A stretch of DNA of 6,396 nucleotides from the NCBI GenBank assembly GCA_003140275.1, contig PLJQ01000500.1:6988-13383 (forward strand). Reading direction: 5' to 3'. Shown piece after piece: positions 1-6,396 of the stretch (position 1 is the first letter of the stretch; the number at the start of each line of letters is the position of its first letter). The notes beneath the pieces were generated by a model. That model searched no databases. It saw nothing but the letters and a program-made list of their open reading frames with translations, and had not been told where the DNA came from. The stretch comes from Limisphaerales bacterium. GTDB taxonomy: Bacteria; Verrucomicrobiota; Verrucomicrobiia; Limisphaerales; PALSA-1396. The position numbers and the translations under genes are program-made.

Positions 1-1269
1 GTCATTTACCTGCACATGGCCGGAGCGCCGTCCACCCTCGATTTGTTTGACTACAAGCCCAAGCTGGTCGAAATGAACGGGCAACCTTGTCCGGAATCAC
101 TTTTTAAAAAGGAACGCTTTGCCTTCATCAAGGGCGTCCCCAAAATGCTCGGCACGCCGCACAAGTTCGCCCGCCACGGCAAGTGTGGCACGGAATTGTG
201 CGAGTTGCTGCCGCATCTGGCGACGGTGGTGGATGACGTCGCCGTCATCAAGTCGATGTTCACCGAGCAATTCAATCACGCCCCGGCGCAACTTTTCCTG
301 CACACCGGTTCGTCGCGATTGGGCCGGCCGAGCATGGGTTCGTGGCTGACGTACGGTTTGGGCAGCGAGACACAGAATTTACCAGCCTTCGTGGTGTTGG
401 TTTCGGGTGGCAAGTCGCCCGACGGCGGCGCTTCGCTCTGGGGCAGCGGATTCTTGCCGACGGTTTATCAAGGCGTACAATGTCGTTCCCAAGGGGACCC
501 GGTTCTGTACGTTTCCAACCCGCCCGGCATGGACGCTCAAACGCGCCGTCACTCGCTCGACGCGCTCAACGACCTCAATGAAATGCAGCTTAAGGCGGTC
601 GGCGATCCGGAAACACTCACGCGCATCGCGCAATACGAGCTGGCCTACAAGATGCAAACGAACGTGCCGGAGTTGATGGAGATTGACAAGGAACCGCAGG
701 CAATTCACGAGTTGTATGGCACCGAGCCGGGCAAGGCTTCCTTTGCGAACAACTGCCTGCTCGCCCGTCGCCTGTTGGAACGCGGGGTCCGATTCGTGCA
801 ACTTTTCCACTGGGGCTGGGATCAGCACGGCGACAGCAAAGCGAATGACATCCGCGATGGCCTGGCGCGGCAAACCCAACAAACCGACAAAGCCTGCACG
901 GCGCTGGTCAAAGACCTCAAAGAACGCGGCCTGCTCGAAGACACGCTCGTGGTTTGGGGCGGCGAATTCGGCCGCACCCCGATGAATGAAGACCGCAGCA
1001 AGAATCCCGATCTCATTGGGCGCGATCACCATCCTCATGCATTCAGCATCTGGATGGCGGGCGGCGGCATCAAAGGGGGCATCACCTACGGAAACACCGA
1101 CGAACTCGGTTACCATGTCGCCGAAGACAAGGTGCATGTGCATGATCTCCAAGCCACGATTCTGTATTGCCTGGGACTCGACCACAAGAAGCTGACTTAT
1201 AAATTCCAAGGCCGCGAATTTCGCCTGACGGATGTGTTCGGTGAAGTGGTCACAAGGATTTTGACTTGA
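1..1269 (+). CDS. DUF1501 domain-containing protein, 5'-truncated by the window edge
   Basis: The reading frame is open from base 1 (V-I-Y-L-H before the first ATG at 16) and ends at TGA 1267-1269. The sequence VIYLHMAGAPSTLDLFDYKP is the usual conserved core near the start of DUF1501 proteins, so the ATG at 16 is internal. Family members normally begin some 50-70 residues earlier, often with a Tat-type signal (family knowledge; that part is not visible). Numbering from the Met at 16, conserved blocks include HWGWDQHGD (265-273), WGGEFGRTP (314-322), the histidine-rich GRDHHPHAFSIWMAGGG (335-351) and HDLQATILYCLGLDH (376-390). These His/Asp/Glu clusters fit the family's relationship to the alkaline phosphatase/sulfatase superfamily, in which such residues bind metal. 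The enzymatic activity is unknown. Genes of this family are often paired with DUF1549/DUF1553 cytochrome-like proteins, usually upstream; none is in this window. The family call is secure, the function is not. Confidence 0.93.
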   Translation, partial: VIYLHMAGAPSTLDLFDYKPKLVEMNGQPCPESLFKKERFAFIKGVPKMLGTPHKFARHGKCGTELCELLPHLATVVDDVAVIKSMFTEQFNHAPAQLFLHTGSSRLGRPSMGSWLTYGLGSETQNLPAFVVLVSGGKSPDGGASLWGSGFLPTVYQGVQCRSQGDPVLYVSNPPGMDAQTRRHSLDALNDLNEMQLKAVGDPETLTRIAQYELAYKMQTNVPELMEIDKEPQAIHELYGTEPGKASFANNCLLARRLLERGVRFVQLFHWGWDQHGDSKANDIRDGLARQTQQTDKACTALVKDLKERGLLEDTLVVWGGEFGRTPMNEDRSKNPDLIGRDHHPHAFSIWMAGGGIKGGITYGNTDELGYHVAEDKVHVHDLQATILYCLGLDHKKLTYKFQGREFRLTDVFGEVVTRILT

Positions 1270-1402
1270 TAAAAATGGTGCATCTACACGCCGCCGCTCG
1301 AACCTTTTTTCAAGGTGAACGAGTATAATTGCCGCCGGGTTGTCGTTCAAGCATTGAGGCGTGGAAAACTTGGTCATTTATTGGAACTCTGCTGGTGATC
1401 GC
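1270..1402. other. Intergenic stretch between the DUF1501 gene and the cyclase remnant
   Basis: This is the left half of a 291-base gap between converging genes. It holds no convincing gene or terminator. A perfect TATAAT lies at 1324-1329, but no -35-like hexamer sits 16-18 bases before it. ACCTT (1302-1306) can pair with AAGGT (1312-1316), but the stem is only 5 bp and no T-tract follows. A short open frame from TTG 1329 to TAA 1428-1430 would encode a hydrophobic stretch (WSFIGTLLVIACLASG). It has no ribosome-binding site, so it is not called as a gene. Confidence 0.6.
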
Positions 1403-1538
1403 ATGCCTCGCCAGTGGCGTTCACGATTAAATGCGTTCGTGCCGTCCGAAAACACCGAGCAACGCATGCTGGCTGTCATCATGTTCACCGACCTGGTGGG
1501 CTTGGGCCGTGGTTAAACTACGATCCCGCCAAACCGGT
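1403..1538 (+). pseudogene. Remnant of a class III adenylate/guanylate cyclase N-terminus, frameshifted and truncated
   Basis: A short frame (ATG 1403, or GTG 1439, to TAA 1514-1516) reads NTEQRMLAVIMFTDLVG followed by LGRG and a stop. The core LAVIMFTDLVG matches the first strand of the class III nucleotide cyclase catalytic domain, whose usual form is LAAIMFTDxVGxS, with an Asp that binds metal. If one G is removed from the GGG at 1504-1506, the frame continues as LAVVKLRSRQTG (about 1502-1538). This resembles the segment that follows the motif in many family members, where VG is followed by a few residues and then K-x-R-x-G. The rest of the roughly 180-residue domain is absent, because the adaptor gene on the other strand begins to occupy the DNA at 1561. 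The motif is seen directly. That it is a decayed leftover rather than an active small gene is inferred from its length. A chance match is possible but unlikely for an 11-residue motif. Confidence 0.6.
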
Positions 1539-1560
1539 CGGGGCTGGAAGTTAAGGAATC

Positions 1561-2832
1561 TTACTCCAGCCGCACCCGTTCGTGAGCGTCCCACTGCGCC
1601 ATGTCGGACAGGATCACCTGATCGCCGACTTGCAGACCGTCCACCACTTCAATCACGCTCACGGAACTGCGCCCCAGTTTGACCGGCACGCGATTCGCGG
1701 CTTTGCCGCTCTCCACTACTTTGAACAGACCTGCTGTGCTCTCGGCCTGGCCTTGCACGGGACGTCCGATGTAGAGGACTGACGCCAATCGCTCCAGTTC
1801 AATGACGCCGTCCACGCTGAGATCGGGCCGCGCGCCTCTGGGCAGCGGCGCATCCAAGGCCACATCGACCGTGACGGTGCCGTTCTCCACCGCGGGATCA
1901 ACGCGAATGACATGGCCCGGGATAACGCCATTACGCGTGTCGATTTCGGCCACTTGCTTGAGTTGAATGTCCTTCGCTTGCGTTTCCGCGATCTTGATTG
2001 CGGCTTTCAGCTTCGCCGGGTTGGCGACACGGGCAATAATCGCGCCCGCCGCAAGTTGCTGGCCGACCTGAAGCGGATTCGTCAGCTCGCCGAGCCGCTG
2101 CAGCACACCCACCATGCCGGCGCGAACTTTGAGCGCCGCCACTTGCCGGTGCTTTAGACCCAGTTGCGCCCGAAGCTGTGCAACTTTCGCTTCCTGTGCG
2201 GCGAGCTGGGCCTTGGCGGCTTCAGCACAAATCTTCAGCCGTTCCTGTTCGATCACGAAGAGCTTGGCCAGTTCGTCCGCTTTGGCCTTGGATTGCTTCA
2301 TCGTCAACGCGGGAACGAGGCCGCTTTTGGCCAACTCTTCGTTTACTTCCAGATCAATTTTCGCGCCGTTGTAATTGGCCTGGGCGCTCGCCACCGCCGC
2401 CTGTTGAGTCAGTTTTTGTGAATCCAATTGAACGCGCAGATTGGCCATATCGGCTTCGGCGACCTTGAGTTGTGATTCGGAGTCGAAGGCGGCCTGCTCG
2501 ACATCCGGATTGCTCAACTCCACCAGCACGGTGTCGGCCTTCACCGCTTCGCCCGGCAATACCAGAATCTGATCTACGCGGCCCGCGTTGGCCGTCGGAA
2601 CCCAGCGAATGTTCTCGGGCACGAGCGTGCCATTGCCGCGTACCTGACGGACCATCTCGCCACGTTGCACGGTGCCGAAATAGAGCGAAGCTTTGACCAC
2701 GCGCGGGATGGCGGGTTGAAGTCGCGACAAACCGAGCGTGACCAGTGCCAGCACAACGCCAACCGCCGCGACGACGAACCAACGACGTGTTTGGCGTCGT
2801 CTCCGGATCGCTGGTGAAATGGGCACGTCCAT
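1561..2832 (-). CDS. HlyD/MacA-type periplasmic adaptor (membrane fusion) protein
   Basis: The 423-residue protein is the probable periplasmic adaptor of the ABC exporter encoded just upstream. A basic cytoplasmic start (RRRRQTRRW, 10-18) precedes one membrane segment (about 19-36). There is no lipobox cysteine, so it is anchored by this helix rather than by lipid. Residues 50-110 form the first half of the biotinyl-lipoyl-like region (GRVDQILVLPGEAVKADTVL). An Ala/Gln/Lys/Glu-rich coiled-coil hairpin spans about 110-232. The second lipoyl half follows (VRAGMVGVLQRLGELTNPLQVGQQL, given as two parts around 237-260), then a beta-barrel (about 270-350) and a membrane-proximal region ending VVDGLQVGDQVILSD (396-410). 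The length and domain order match MacA-like proteins. The ATG lies 28 bases after the ATPase stop, with GGAAAG four bases before it as a modest ribosome-binding site. It is the last gene of the operon. The substrate and the outer-membrane partner cannot be inferred. Confidence 0.92.
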   Translation of the reverse strand: MDVPISPAIRRRRQTRRWFVVAAVGVVLALVTLGLSRLQPAIPRVVKASLYFGTVQRGEMVRQVRGNGTLVPENIRWVPTANAGRVDQILVLPGEAVKADTVLVELSNPDVEQAAFDSESQLKVAEADMANLRVQLDSQKLTQQAAVASAQANYNGAKIDLEVNEELAKSGLVPALTMKQSKAKADELAKLFVIEQERLKICAEAAKAQLAAQEAKVAQLRAQLGLKHRQVAALKVRAGMVGVLQRLGELTNPLQVGQQLAAGAIIARVANPAKLKAAIKIAETQAKDIQLKQVAEIDTRNGVIPGHVIRVDPAVENGTVTVDVALDAPLPRGARPDLSVDGVIELERLASVLYIGRPVQGQAESTAGLFKVVESGKAANRVPVKLGRSSVSVIEVVDGLQVGDQVILSDMAQWDAHERVRLE

Positions 2833-2860
2833 AAAACTTTCCAGGAAAGTCAGCTTGCAA

Positions 2861-3571
2861 TCACGACTTCTCGTTCACGATCTTCCCGTCGAAGAGATGG
2901 ATGGTCTGTTGCGCGTCACGGGAATAGCGTTCATCGTGCGTGACGAGGCAGACGGTCGCACCCTCGGCGTGCAATTCGCGCAGCAACGACATTACCCCGT
3001 CGCCGTTCTTGGAGTCGAGATTGCCAGTCGGTTCATCCGCGAGCAGTAATGACGGGCGACCGCCAAGAGCACGGGCCACGGCCACTCGTTGCTGCTGGCC
3101 GCCGGAGAGTTGCGCCGGGTAATGCTTCGCCCGCGCCGTCATGCCGACTTTGGCCAAGGCTTCATCCACCCGCTCATGCCGCTCGGCGGCGCTTAGTCCG
3201 CGATAAGTCAGCGGCAATTCGACATTTTGCCACACGCTCAGGTCGCCGATGAGATTAAAGCTTTGGAAGATAAACCCGATCTCGCGATTGCGCACACGCG
3301 CGCGCGCGGCGTGGTCGAGATACTCCACTGGCTCGCCGCGGAGTTGATAGCTGCCGCTCGTAGGCGAATCGAGCAGCCCGAGGATGGAAAGCAGCGTGGA
3401 CTTGCCGCAGCCCGATGGCCCGGAGATGGACACGTAATCGCCGTGGCGGATTTCAAGCTGGACGCCGGACAGCGCGTGCGTCTCCACTTCGTCGTTGAGG
3501 AAGACCTTCTCGATGTTGTCCAATTGAATCAATGGAATAGTGGTTTGCATAAGTGTTGAAAAATCATTCAT
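2861..3571 (-). CDS. MacB/LolD-type ABC transporter ATP-binding protein
   Basis: The 236-residue cytoplasmic ATPase has every motif of an active nucleotide-binding domain: Walker A GPSGCGKST (51-59), Q-loop IFQSFN (Gln103), signature LSGGQQQRVA (155-164), Walker B LLLADE (175-180) with catalytic Glu180, D-loop NLDS (184-187) and switch His212 in VTHDE. The Q-loop and the surrounding sequence place it with the MacB/LolD/FtsE group, which energises FtsX-fold permeases by conformational change rather than by simple channel transport (family knowledge). It carries no permease domain and so must work with the permease gene directly upstream, which it overlaps by 8 bases in the sequence ATGAATGA. 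The start at 3571 is preferred because of this coupling. A second Met at residue 8 (codon 3550-3548) would also keep the whole domain, and neither start has a strong ribosome-binding site. Confidence 0.95.
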   Translation of the reverse strand: MNDFSTLMQTTIPLIQLDNIEKVFLNDEVETHALSGVQLEIRHGDYVSISGPSGCGKSTLLSILGLLDSPTSGSYQLRGEPVEYLDHAARARVRNREIGFIFQSFNLIGDLSVWQNVELPLTYRGLSAAERHERVDEALAKVGMTARAKHYPAQLSGGQQQRVAVARALGGRPSLLLADEPTGNLDSKNGDGVMSLLRELHAEGATVCLVTHDERYSRDAQQTIHLFDGKIVNEKS

Positions 3572-6245
3572 GTCTTAGTGCTCTCATCGGATCGACCTTG
3601 GTCGCGCGGCGGGCGGGCAAGTAACAGGCCAGCAGCGCCACGGCTGCGAGCACAACGACGACCACGGCTATAACTGGCGCAGCGGCAGGCGTGAGGCCGT
3701 GGAGCACCTTGGCAAGCACGGCCGTAAGTCCCAGCCCCCCGAGCAGGCCAATTCCGATGCCGATCAGCGTCAGCTTCACGCCGTCCCGCACCACGATCCG
3801 GAAGATGTCGAGCTTCTGCGCACCAAGGGCCATGCGAATGCCAATCTCGTGTGTGCGCTGGCTCACGACGTAAGAAACCACGCCGTAAATGCCCATTACA
3901 GCGAGTAACAGGCTTAGGAGGCCTTGCACGCCGGCAAGGGTGGCACCGACGCGCAGCGGCATCATGGCGAAGGCGCTGTTGCGCAAGTGCTCTTCCATCG
4001 TGCGCTCGCCATAAATCGGCAATTGCGGGTCCAGATCGCGCAAGACTTTGCGCACTGCCGAGGCCAGGGTAGCCGAATCGCTCGCGGTCCAGACATGCAG
4101 TGTCACGGGCGACACGTAGTTCTGAGAAAGCGGCACGTAGAAGTACGGGCGGGGTTCTTCGCCGAGAAAAGTATATTTGGCGTTACGCGTGACGCCGACG
4201 ACTTCCCAGAGCTCGCCGTTGCGGCCCCAGCGAAAGCGTTTGCTCAACGGATCCTGGCCCGGCCAGAATTTTTCTGCCATCAGCACATTGATGATCGCGG
4301 TCTTGGGTGCGGATTCGTTGTCCTGCGCTGTGAAGTCGCGTCCGCGCAGCAGCGTAATCCCCATTGTCTTCAGGTGTTCGTGAGTGATGCGGTTGCAGTG
4401 CATGGCGGAAAAGCTGTCGGAATCATTGGCGGCTTTGTCCTCAGTCGCGACCGACGCTATGTCGAAGCCGTAATCAAAAGGCACGCTCCGCGCGAGGCTG
4501 GCAGAGCGGACACCCGGCAACGCCTTGATCTTGTCGAGTAGTTGACGATTGAACTGTTTGCCGCGATCGTCGTTGTAGCCTTGGAGTCCCAAGTCCAGCG
4601 ACGCCAGGAGCAAGTGGTCCCCGCGGAAGCCCAAGTCCAGGCGGCTCGCTTGTTGAAGGGTGCGCACAAACAAACCGCCCGCTACCAGCACGACCAGGCA
4701 GATGGCCACTTGCGAAATCACCAGCCCGCTGCGGAACAGGTGTCGCGTCGAAACAAGTAGCGCTGGGCCGCCTTCTTTGAGCGTCGTCTGCACGTCAAGC
4801 TTGGTCGCGCGTAACGCCGGCATCAGTCCGGCAATTGCGCCTGCCGCGACCGACATGAGGAACGTGAAGGCAAAAACGCGCCAATCCCAGTTTAGGTCAG
4901 TGCGAATTGGGATGTCGCCGGTGGGGTTGAAACTGGTGAGGAGGTCGGCCGACCAGAAAGCGATGACCAGCCCCACGACGCCAGCGATCAGCCCCAATAG
5001 CACACTTTCGACGAGCAGTTGGCGAATCAAACGCCCACGCGCGGCGCCGATGGCGCTGCGGATACCCATCTCCATTTGCCGCACGAGACCGCGAGCGAAC
5101 ATCAGATTGGCGACGTTCGCGCAGGCAATCAATAAAACCAGGCCCACCATGACCATGAAAACGGAACTGAGGAGCGGCATCGATTCGGAGAACGTCGGCT
5201 CCGGCCGGCAATGCCGCTCCGGCACGACCAAGACCGTCGCCCCTTTGTGATCCTCCGGGTAATCCCTGGCCAACTGACTGGCGACGATGTCCGTCGCGGC
5301 GCGCGCCTGCGCGAGCGTGACACCGGGCTTGAGTCGCGCAAAGACCTTGAAGGCCGCGTCGCCCCGTGCGCGCAACATTCCCTCGCCGCCGGTGCGGAGC
5401 TGGCCGAGCATCGACGCCGGGACAAAACCGTCCACGGCGATGGACCACTGGGCGCTGAGAAATTTCTCCGGAGTGACACCGATGACCGTGAACGGATGAC
5501 CGTTGACGTGAATCGCCCTGCCGACCACGGCTGGATCGCCGCCGAATCTTCTCTTCCAGCAACCATGCGAGAGAACGATGACGGGATCTGCGCCGGGCGT
5601 TTCGCCTTCCCCCGTTTGAAACAATCGGCCAAGCGCCGGCTCAACGCCGAGCAGGGAAAAGTAATTGGCGCTGGCGGCCTCAATCCAGGCGCGTTCAGGC
5701 TGCTGGTCCGGCGCGCTCAGATGAACCGGGTTCATAAAGGTGGCGATCACATCCTCGAAGTCGCCGACCCGCTTGCGGTAGTCCTGAAAGTCGAGCCACG
5801 AATGCCCGTGGGGCATTTTCCAGACAGCGCTTTTTTGAAGCACCATCACGAGCCGGTCCGGGTCCTTGACCGGCAGTGGTTGAAAGAAGAAGGAGTTGAT
5901 GATGGAGAAGATCGTCGTGTTTACGCTGATGCCGAGCGCGAGTGTGAGGACAGCTACGGTCGTAAAGCCAGGATTCTTCAGCAGCATCCGCAGGCCGAAA
6001 CTCATGTCTTGCAGCGTTGTCTCGCCGAAACTTGCGCCAAGAACTTCACGGCATTCTTCGCGAACGCTTTGCAGGTTGCCGAAACGACGACGTGCCGAAC
6101 GTGCTGCTTCTTCGGGCGACATTCCCGCCGCTAGGTTTTCCGCCGTGCGCTGTTCGATGTGGAAGCGCAGTTCCTCGGTCATACCGTCTTCGAAGTCACG
6201 CCGGCGAGTGAGCACACGAAACAGAGAACGAAAACGCTCAAACAT
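3564..6245 (-). CDS. ADOP-type duplicated ABC permease (two MacB-PCD/FtsX units) with N-terminal permease-prefix domain
   Basis: The 893-residue inner-membrane protein has three parts. Residues 1-80 are a charged cytoplasmic prefix (FEDGMTEELRFHIEQR, ARRRFGNLQSVREE) typical of permeases encoded beside PadR regulators. Then come two FtsX/MacB-like units. Unit one has a membrane helix at about 93-117, a periplasmic domain to about 357, and helices near 358-383, 410-433 and 456-478. Unit two has a helix near 506-530, a periplasmic domain to about 767, and helices near 768-795, 824-848 and 856-878. The duplication is visible: MGIRSAIGAARG (393-404) matches IGIRMALGAQKL (801-812), and LMPALRATKLD (474-484) matches YLPARRATKVD (875-885). 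It has no ATPase domain. One chain may therefore replace the two permease subunits of a MacB dimer (inference). The start at 6245 has a perfect AGGAGGT five bases ahead and lies one base after the PadR stop. The adjoining ATPase and adaptor genes indicate an export or efflux role; the substrate is unknown. Confidence 0.93.
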   Translation of the reverse strand: MFERFRSLFRVLTRRRDFEDGMTEELRFHIEQRTAENLAAGMSPEEAARSARRRFGNLQSVREECREVLGASFGETTLQDMSFGLRMLLKNPGFTTVAVLTLALGISVNTTIFSIINSFFFQPLPVKDPDRLVMVLQKSAVWKMPHGHSWLDFQDYRKRVGDFEDVIATFMNPVHLSAPDQQPERAWIEAASANYFSLLGVEPALGRLFQTGEGETPGADPVIVLSHGCWKRRFGGDPAVVGRAIHVNGHPFTVIGVTPEKFLSAQWSIAVDGFVPASMLGQLRTGGEGMLRARGDAAFKVFARLKPGVTLAQARAATDIVASQLARDYPEDHKGATVLVVPERHCRPEPTFSESMPLLSSVFMVMVGLVLLIACANVANLMFARGLVRQMEMGIRSAIGAARGRLIRQLLVESVLLGLIAGVVGLVIAFWSADLLTSFNPTGDIPIRTDLNWDWRVFAFTFLMSVAAGAIAGLMPALRATKLDVQTTLKEGGPALLVSTRHLFRSGLVISQVAICLVVLVAGGLFVRTLQQASRLDLGFRGDHLLLASLDLGLQGYNDDRGKQFNRQLLDKIKALPGVRSASLARSVPFDYGFDIASVATEDKAANDSDSFSAMHCNRITHEHLKTMGITLLRGRDFTAQDNESAPKTAIINVLMAEKFWPGQDPLSKRFRWGRNGELWEVVGVTRNAKYTFLGEEPRPYFYVPLSQNYVSPVTLHVWTASDSATLASAVRKVLRDLDPQLPIYGERTMEEHLRNSAFAMMPLRVGATLAGVQGLLSLLLAVMGIYGVVSYVVSQRTHEIGIRMALGAQKLDIFRIVVRDGVKLTLIGIGIGLLGGLGLTAVLAKVLHGLTPAAAPVIAVVVVVLAAVALLACYLPARRATKVDPMRALRHE

Positions 6246-6246
6246 G

Positions 6247-6396
6247 TCACACCTCCTCTGGTGTCGTGTTCAAGGCTGCAGCAATCGCAGACGCCAGGCG
6301 GTTCCAGCCAGCCGTCTCTTCACGCAGCCGGCGGCGTCCTGCGGTGGTCAAGCTGTAGTACTTTGCCCGGCGGTTGTTCTCGCTCTGACCCCATTC
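6247..6396 (-). CDS. PadR-family transcriptional regulator, C-terminal 49 residues only
   Basis: Reading the minus strand from the window edge gives 49 codons ending in TGA (6249-6247). The piece begins EWGQSENNRRAKYYSLTTAG, which is the beta-hairpin 'wing' and following segment of PadR winged-helix repressors (usual form: W-x-x-S-E-N-N-R-R-A-K-Y-Y-x-L-T-x-x-G). After it comes a dimerisation helix (RRRLREETAGWNRLASAIAA). The N-terminal DNA-recognition helices lie right of the window. PadR proteins of this short type are about 105-115 residues, so roughly half is missing. They usually repress an adjacent transporter or enzyme operon and are released by a small-molecule ligand (family knowledge). 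As the first visible gene of the operon it probably regulates the permease, ATPase and adaptor genes as well as itself. Its operator would be outside the window. Confidence 0.9.
   Translation of the reverse strand, partial: EWGQSENNRRAKYYSLTTAGRRRLREETAGWNRLASAIAAALNTTPEEV
6251..6257 (-). promoter_or_regulatory. Strong ribosome-binding site of the duplicated permease, inside the end of the PadR gene
   Basis: On the minus strand AGGAGGT lies five bases before the permease ATG at 6245. It is a perfect anti-Shine-Dalgarno match and fixes the permease start. The same bases encode the last Glu-Glu-Val of PadR, and the PadR stop TGA sits between this site and the ATG (TGACATG). Ribosomes finishing PadR could therefore restart directly on the permease. 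Confidence 0.85.

Noticed and set aside
16..18. ATG at 16 as the true start of the DUF1501 gene
   Set aside because: The codons before it (VIYLH) continue the conserved family motif, and the family normally has a longer N-terminus, so the gene runs off the left edge.
1302..1316. ACCTT/AAGGT hairpin as a terminator for the DUF1501 gene
   Set aside because: The stem has 5 bp with little GC, and no run of T follows it. The T-run forms the loop instead.
1324..1329. Perfect TATAAT as a -10 promoter element
   Set aside because: No -35-like hexamer is found at 16-18 bases. The nearest TTGACT (1261-1266) is 57 bases away and inside the DUF1501 stop region. No intact gene follows.
379..1377. Long open frame of 332 codons on the minus strand opposite the DUF1501 gene
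   Set aside because: It lies antisense to a well-conserved family protein, has no recognisable domain, and is explained by the codon bias of a GC-rich gene.
1329..1430. Small plus-strand frame encoding a hydrophobic, signal-like stretch (WSFIGTLLVIACLASG)
   Set aside because: It has only a TTG start, no ribosome-binding site, an imperfect lipobox and 33 codons. Chance or gene debris is more likely than a real peptide gene.
3548..3550. Second Met of the ATPase as its start
   Set aside because: It remains possible, but the first ATG overlaps the permease stop in a classic coupling arrangement and the second has no ribosome-binding site, so the longer form was kept.
5211..6134. Long open frame of 307 codons on the plus strand opposite the permease gene, with shorter ones at 3924-4541 and 4660-5250
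   Set aside because: All are antisense shadows of the 893-residue permease, whose motifs are continuous along its whole length. Their products are rich in Arg/Ala/Pro and show no family features.

Overview
The window looks like a piece of a verrucomicrobial chromosome, perhaps of the Pedosphaera/Limisphaerales type, or less likely an acidobacterial or planctomycete one. The basis is gene content only: a DUF1501 protein (a family abundant in Planctomycetes and Verrucomicrobia), a PadR regulator next to a very large duplicated 'ADOP-type' ABC permease (common in Acidobacteria and Verrucomicrobia), and a scrap of a class III nucleotide cyclase. No 16S or other taxonomic marker is present, so this placement is inference.

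Layout from left to right. (1) Positions 1-1269, + strand: the C-terminal nine-tenths or so of a DUF1501 protein whose start lies left of the window. (2) Positions 1270-1560: a gap of 291 bases between converging genes. It contains no intact gene, but holds a broken remnant of the N-terminus of a class III adenylate/guanylate cyclase. (3) Positions 1561-6396, - strand: a compact operon read right to left. It encodes the tail of a PadR-family repressor (6396-6247), an 893-residue duplicated MacB/FtsX-type permease (6245-3564), an ABC ATPase (3571-2861) and a membrane-anchored HlyD/MacA-type periplasmic adaptor (2832-1561).

How the genes work together. The four - strand genes are packed with gaps of 1 base, an 8-base overlap and 28 bases. 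They should be co-transcribed from a promoter right of the window, and two of the junctions look translationally coupled. Together they encode the inner-membrane and periplasmic parts of a MacAB-like tripartite export or efflux pump. PadR is probably the local transcriptional switch, the ATPase supplies energy, the permease is the mechanotransmission unit, and the adaptor bridges to an outer-membrane TolC-type channel that is not encoded here. The substrate cannot be read from the sequence.

Nothing here is clearly a new biological system. The points most worth a second look are: the duplicated permease has its own ATPase and adaptor, although its relatives are usually called orphan permeases; the PadR stop is fused to the permease ribosome-binding site; and the cyclase remnant has one apparent frameshift. 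No tRNA, rRNA, CRISPR array, insertion sequence or convincing terminator was seen.
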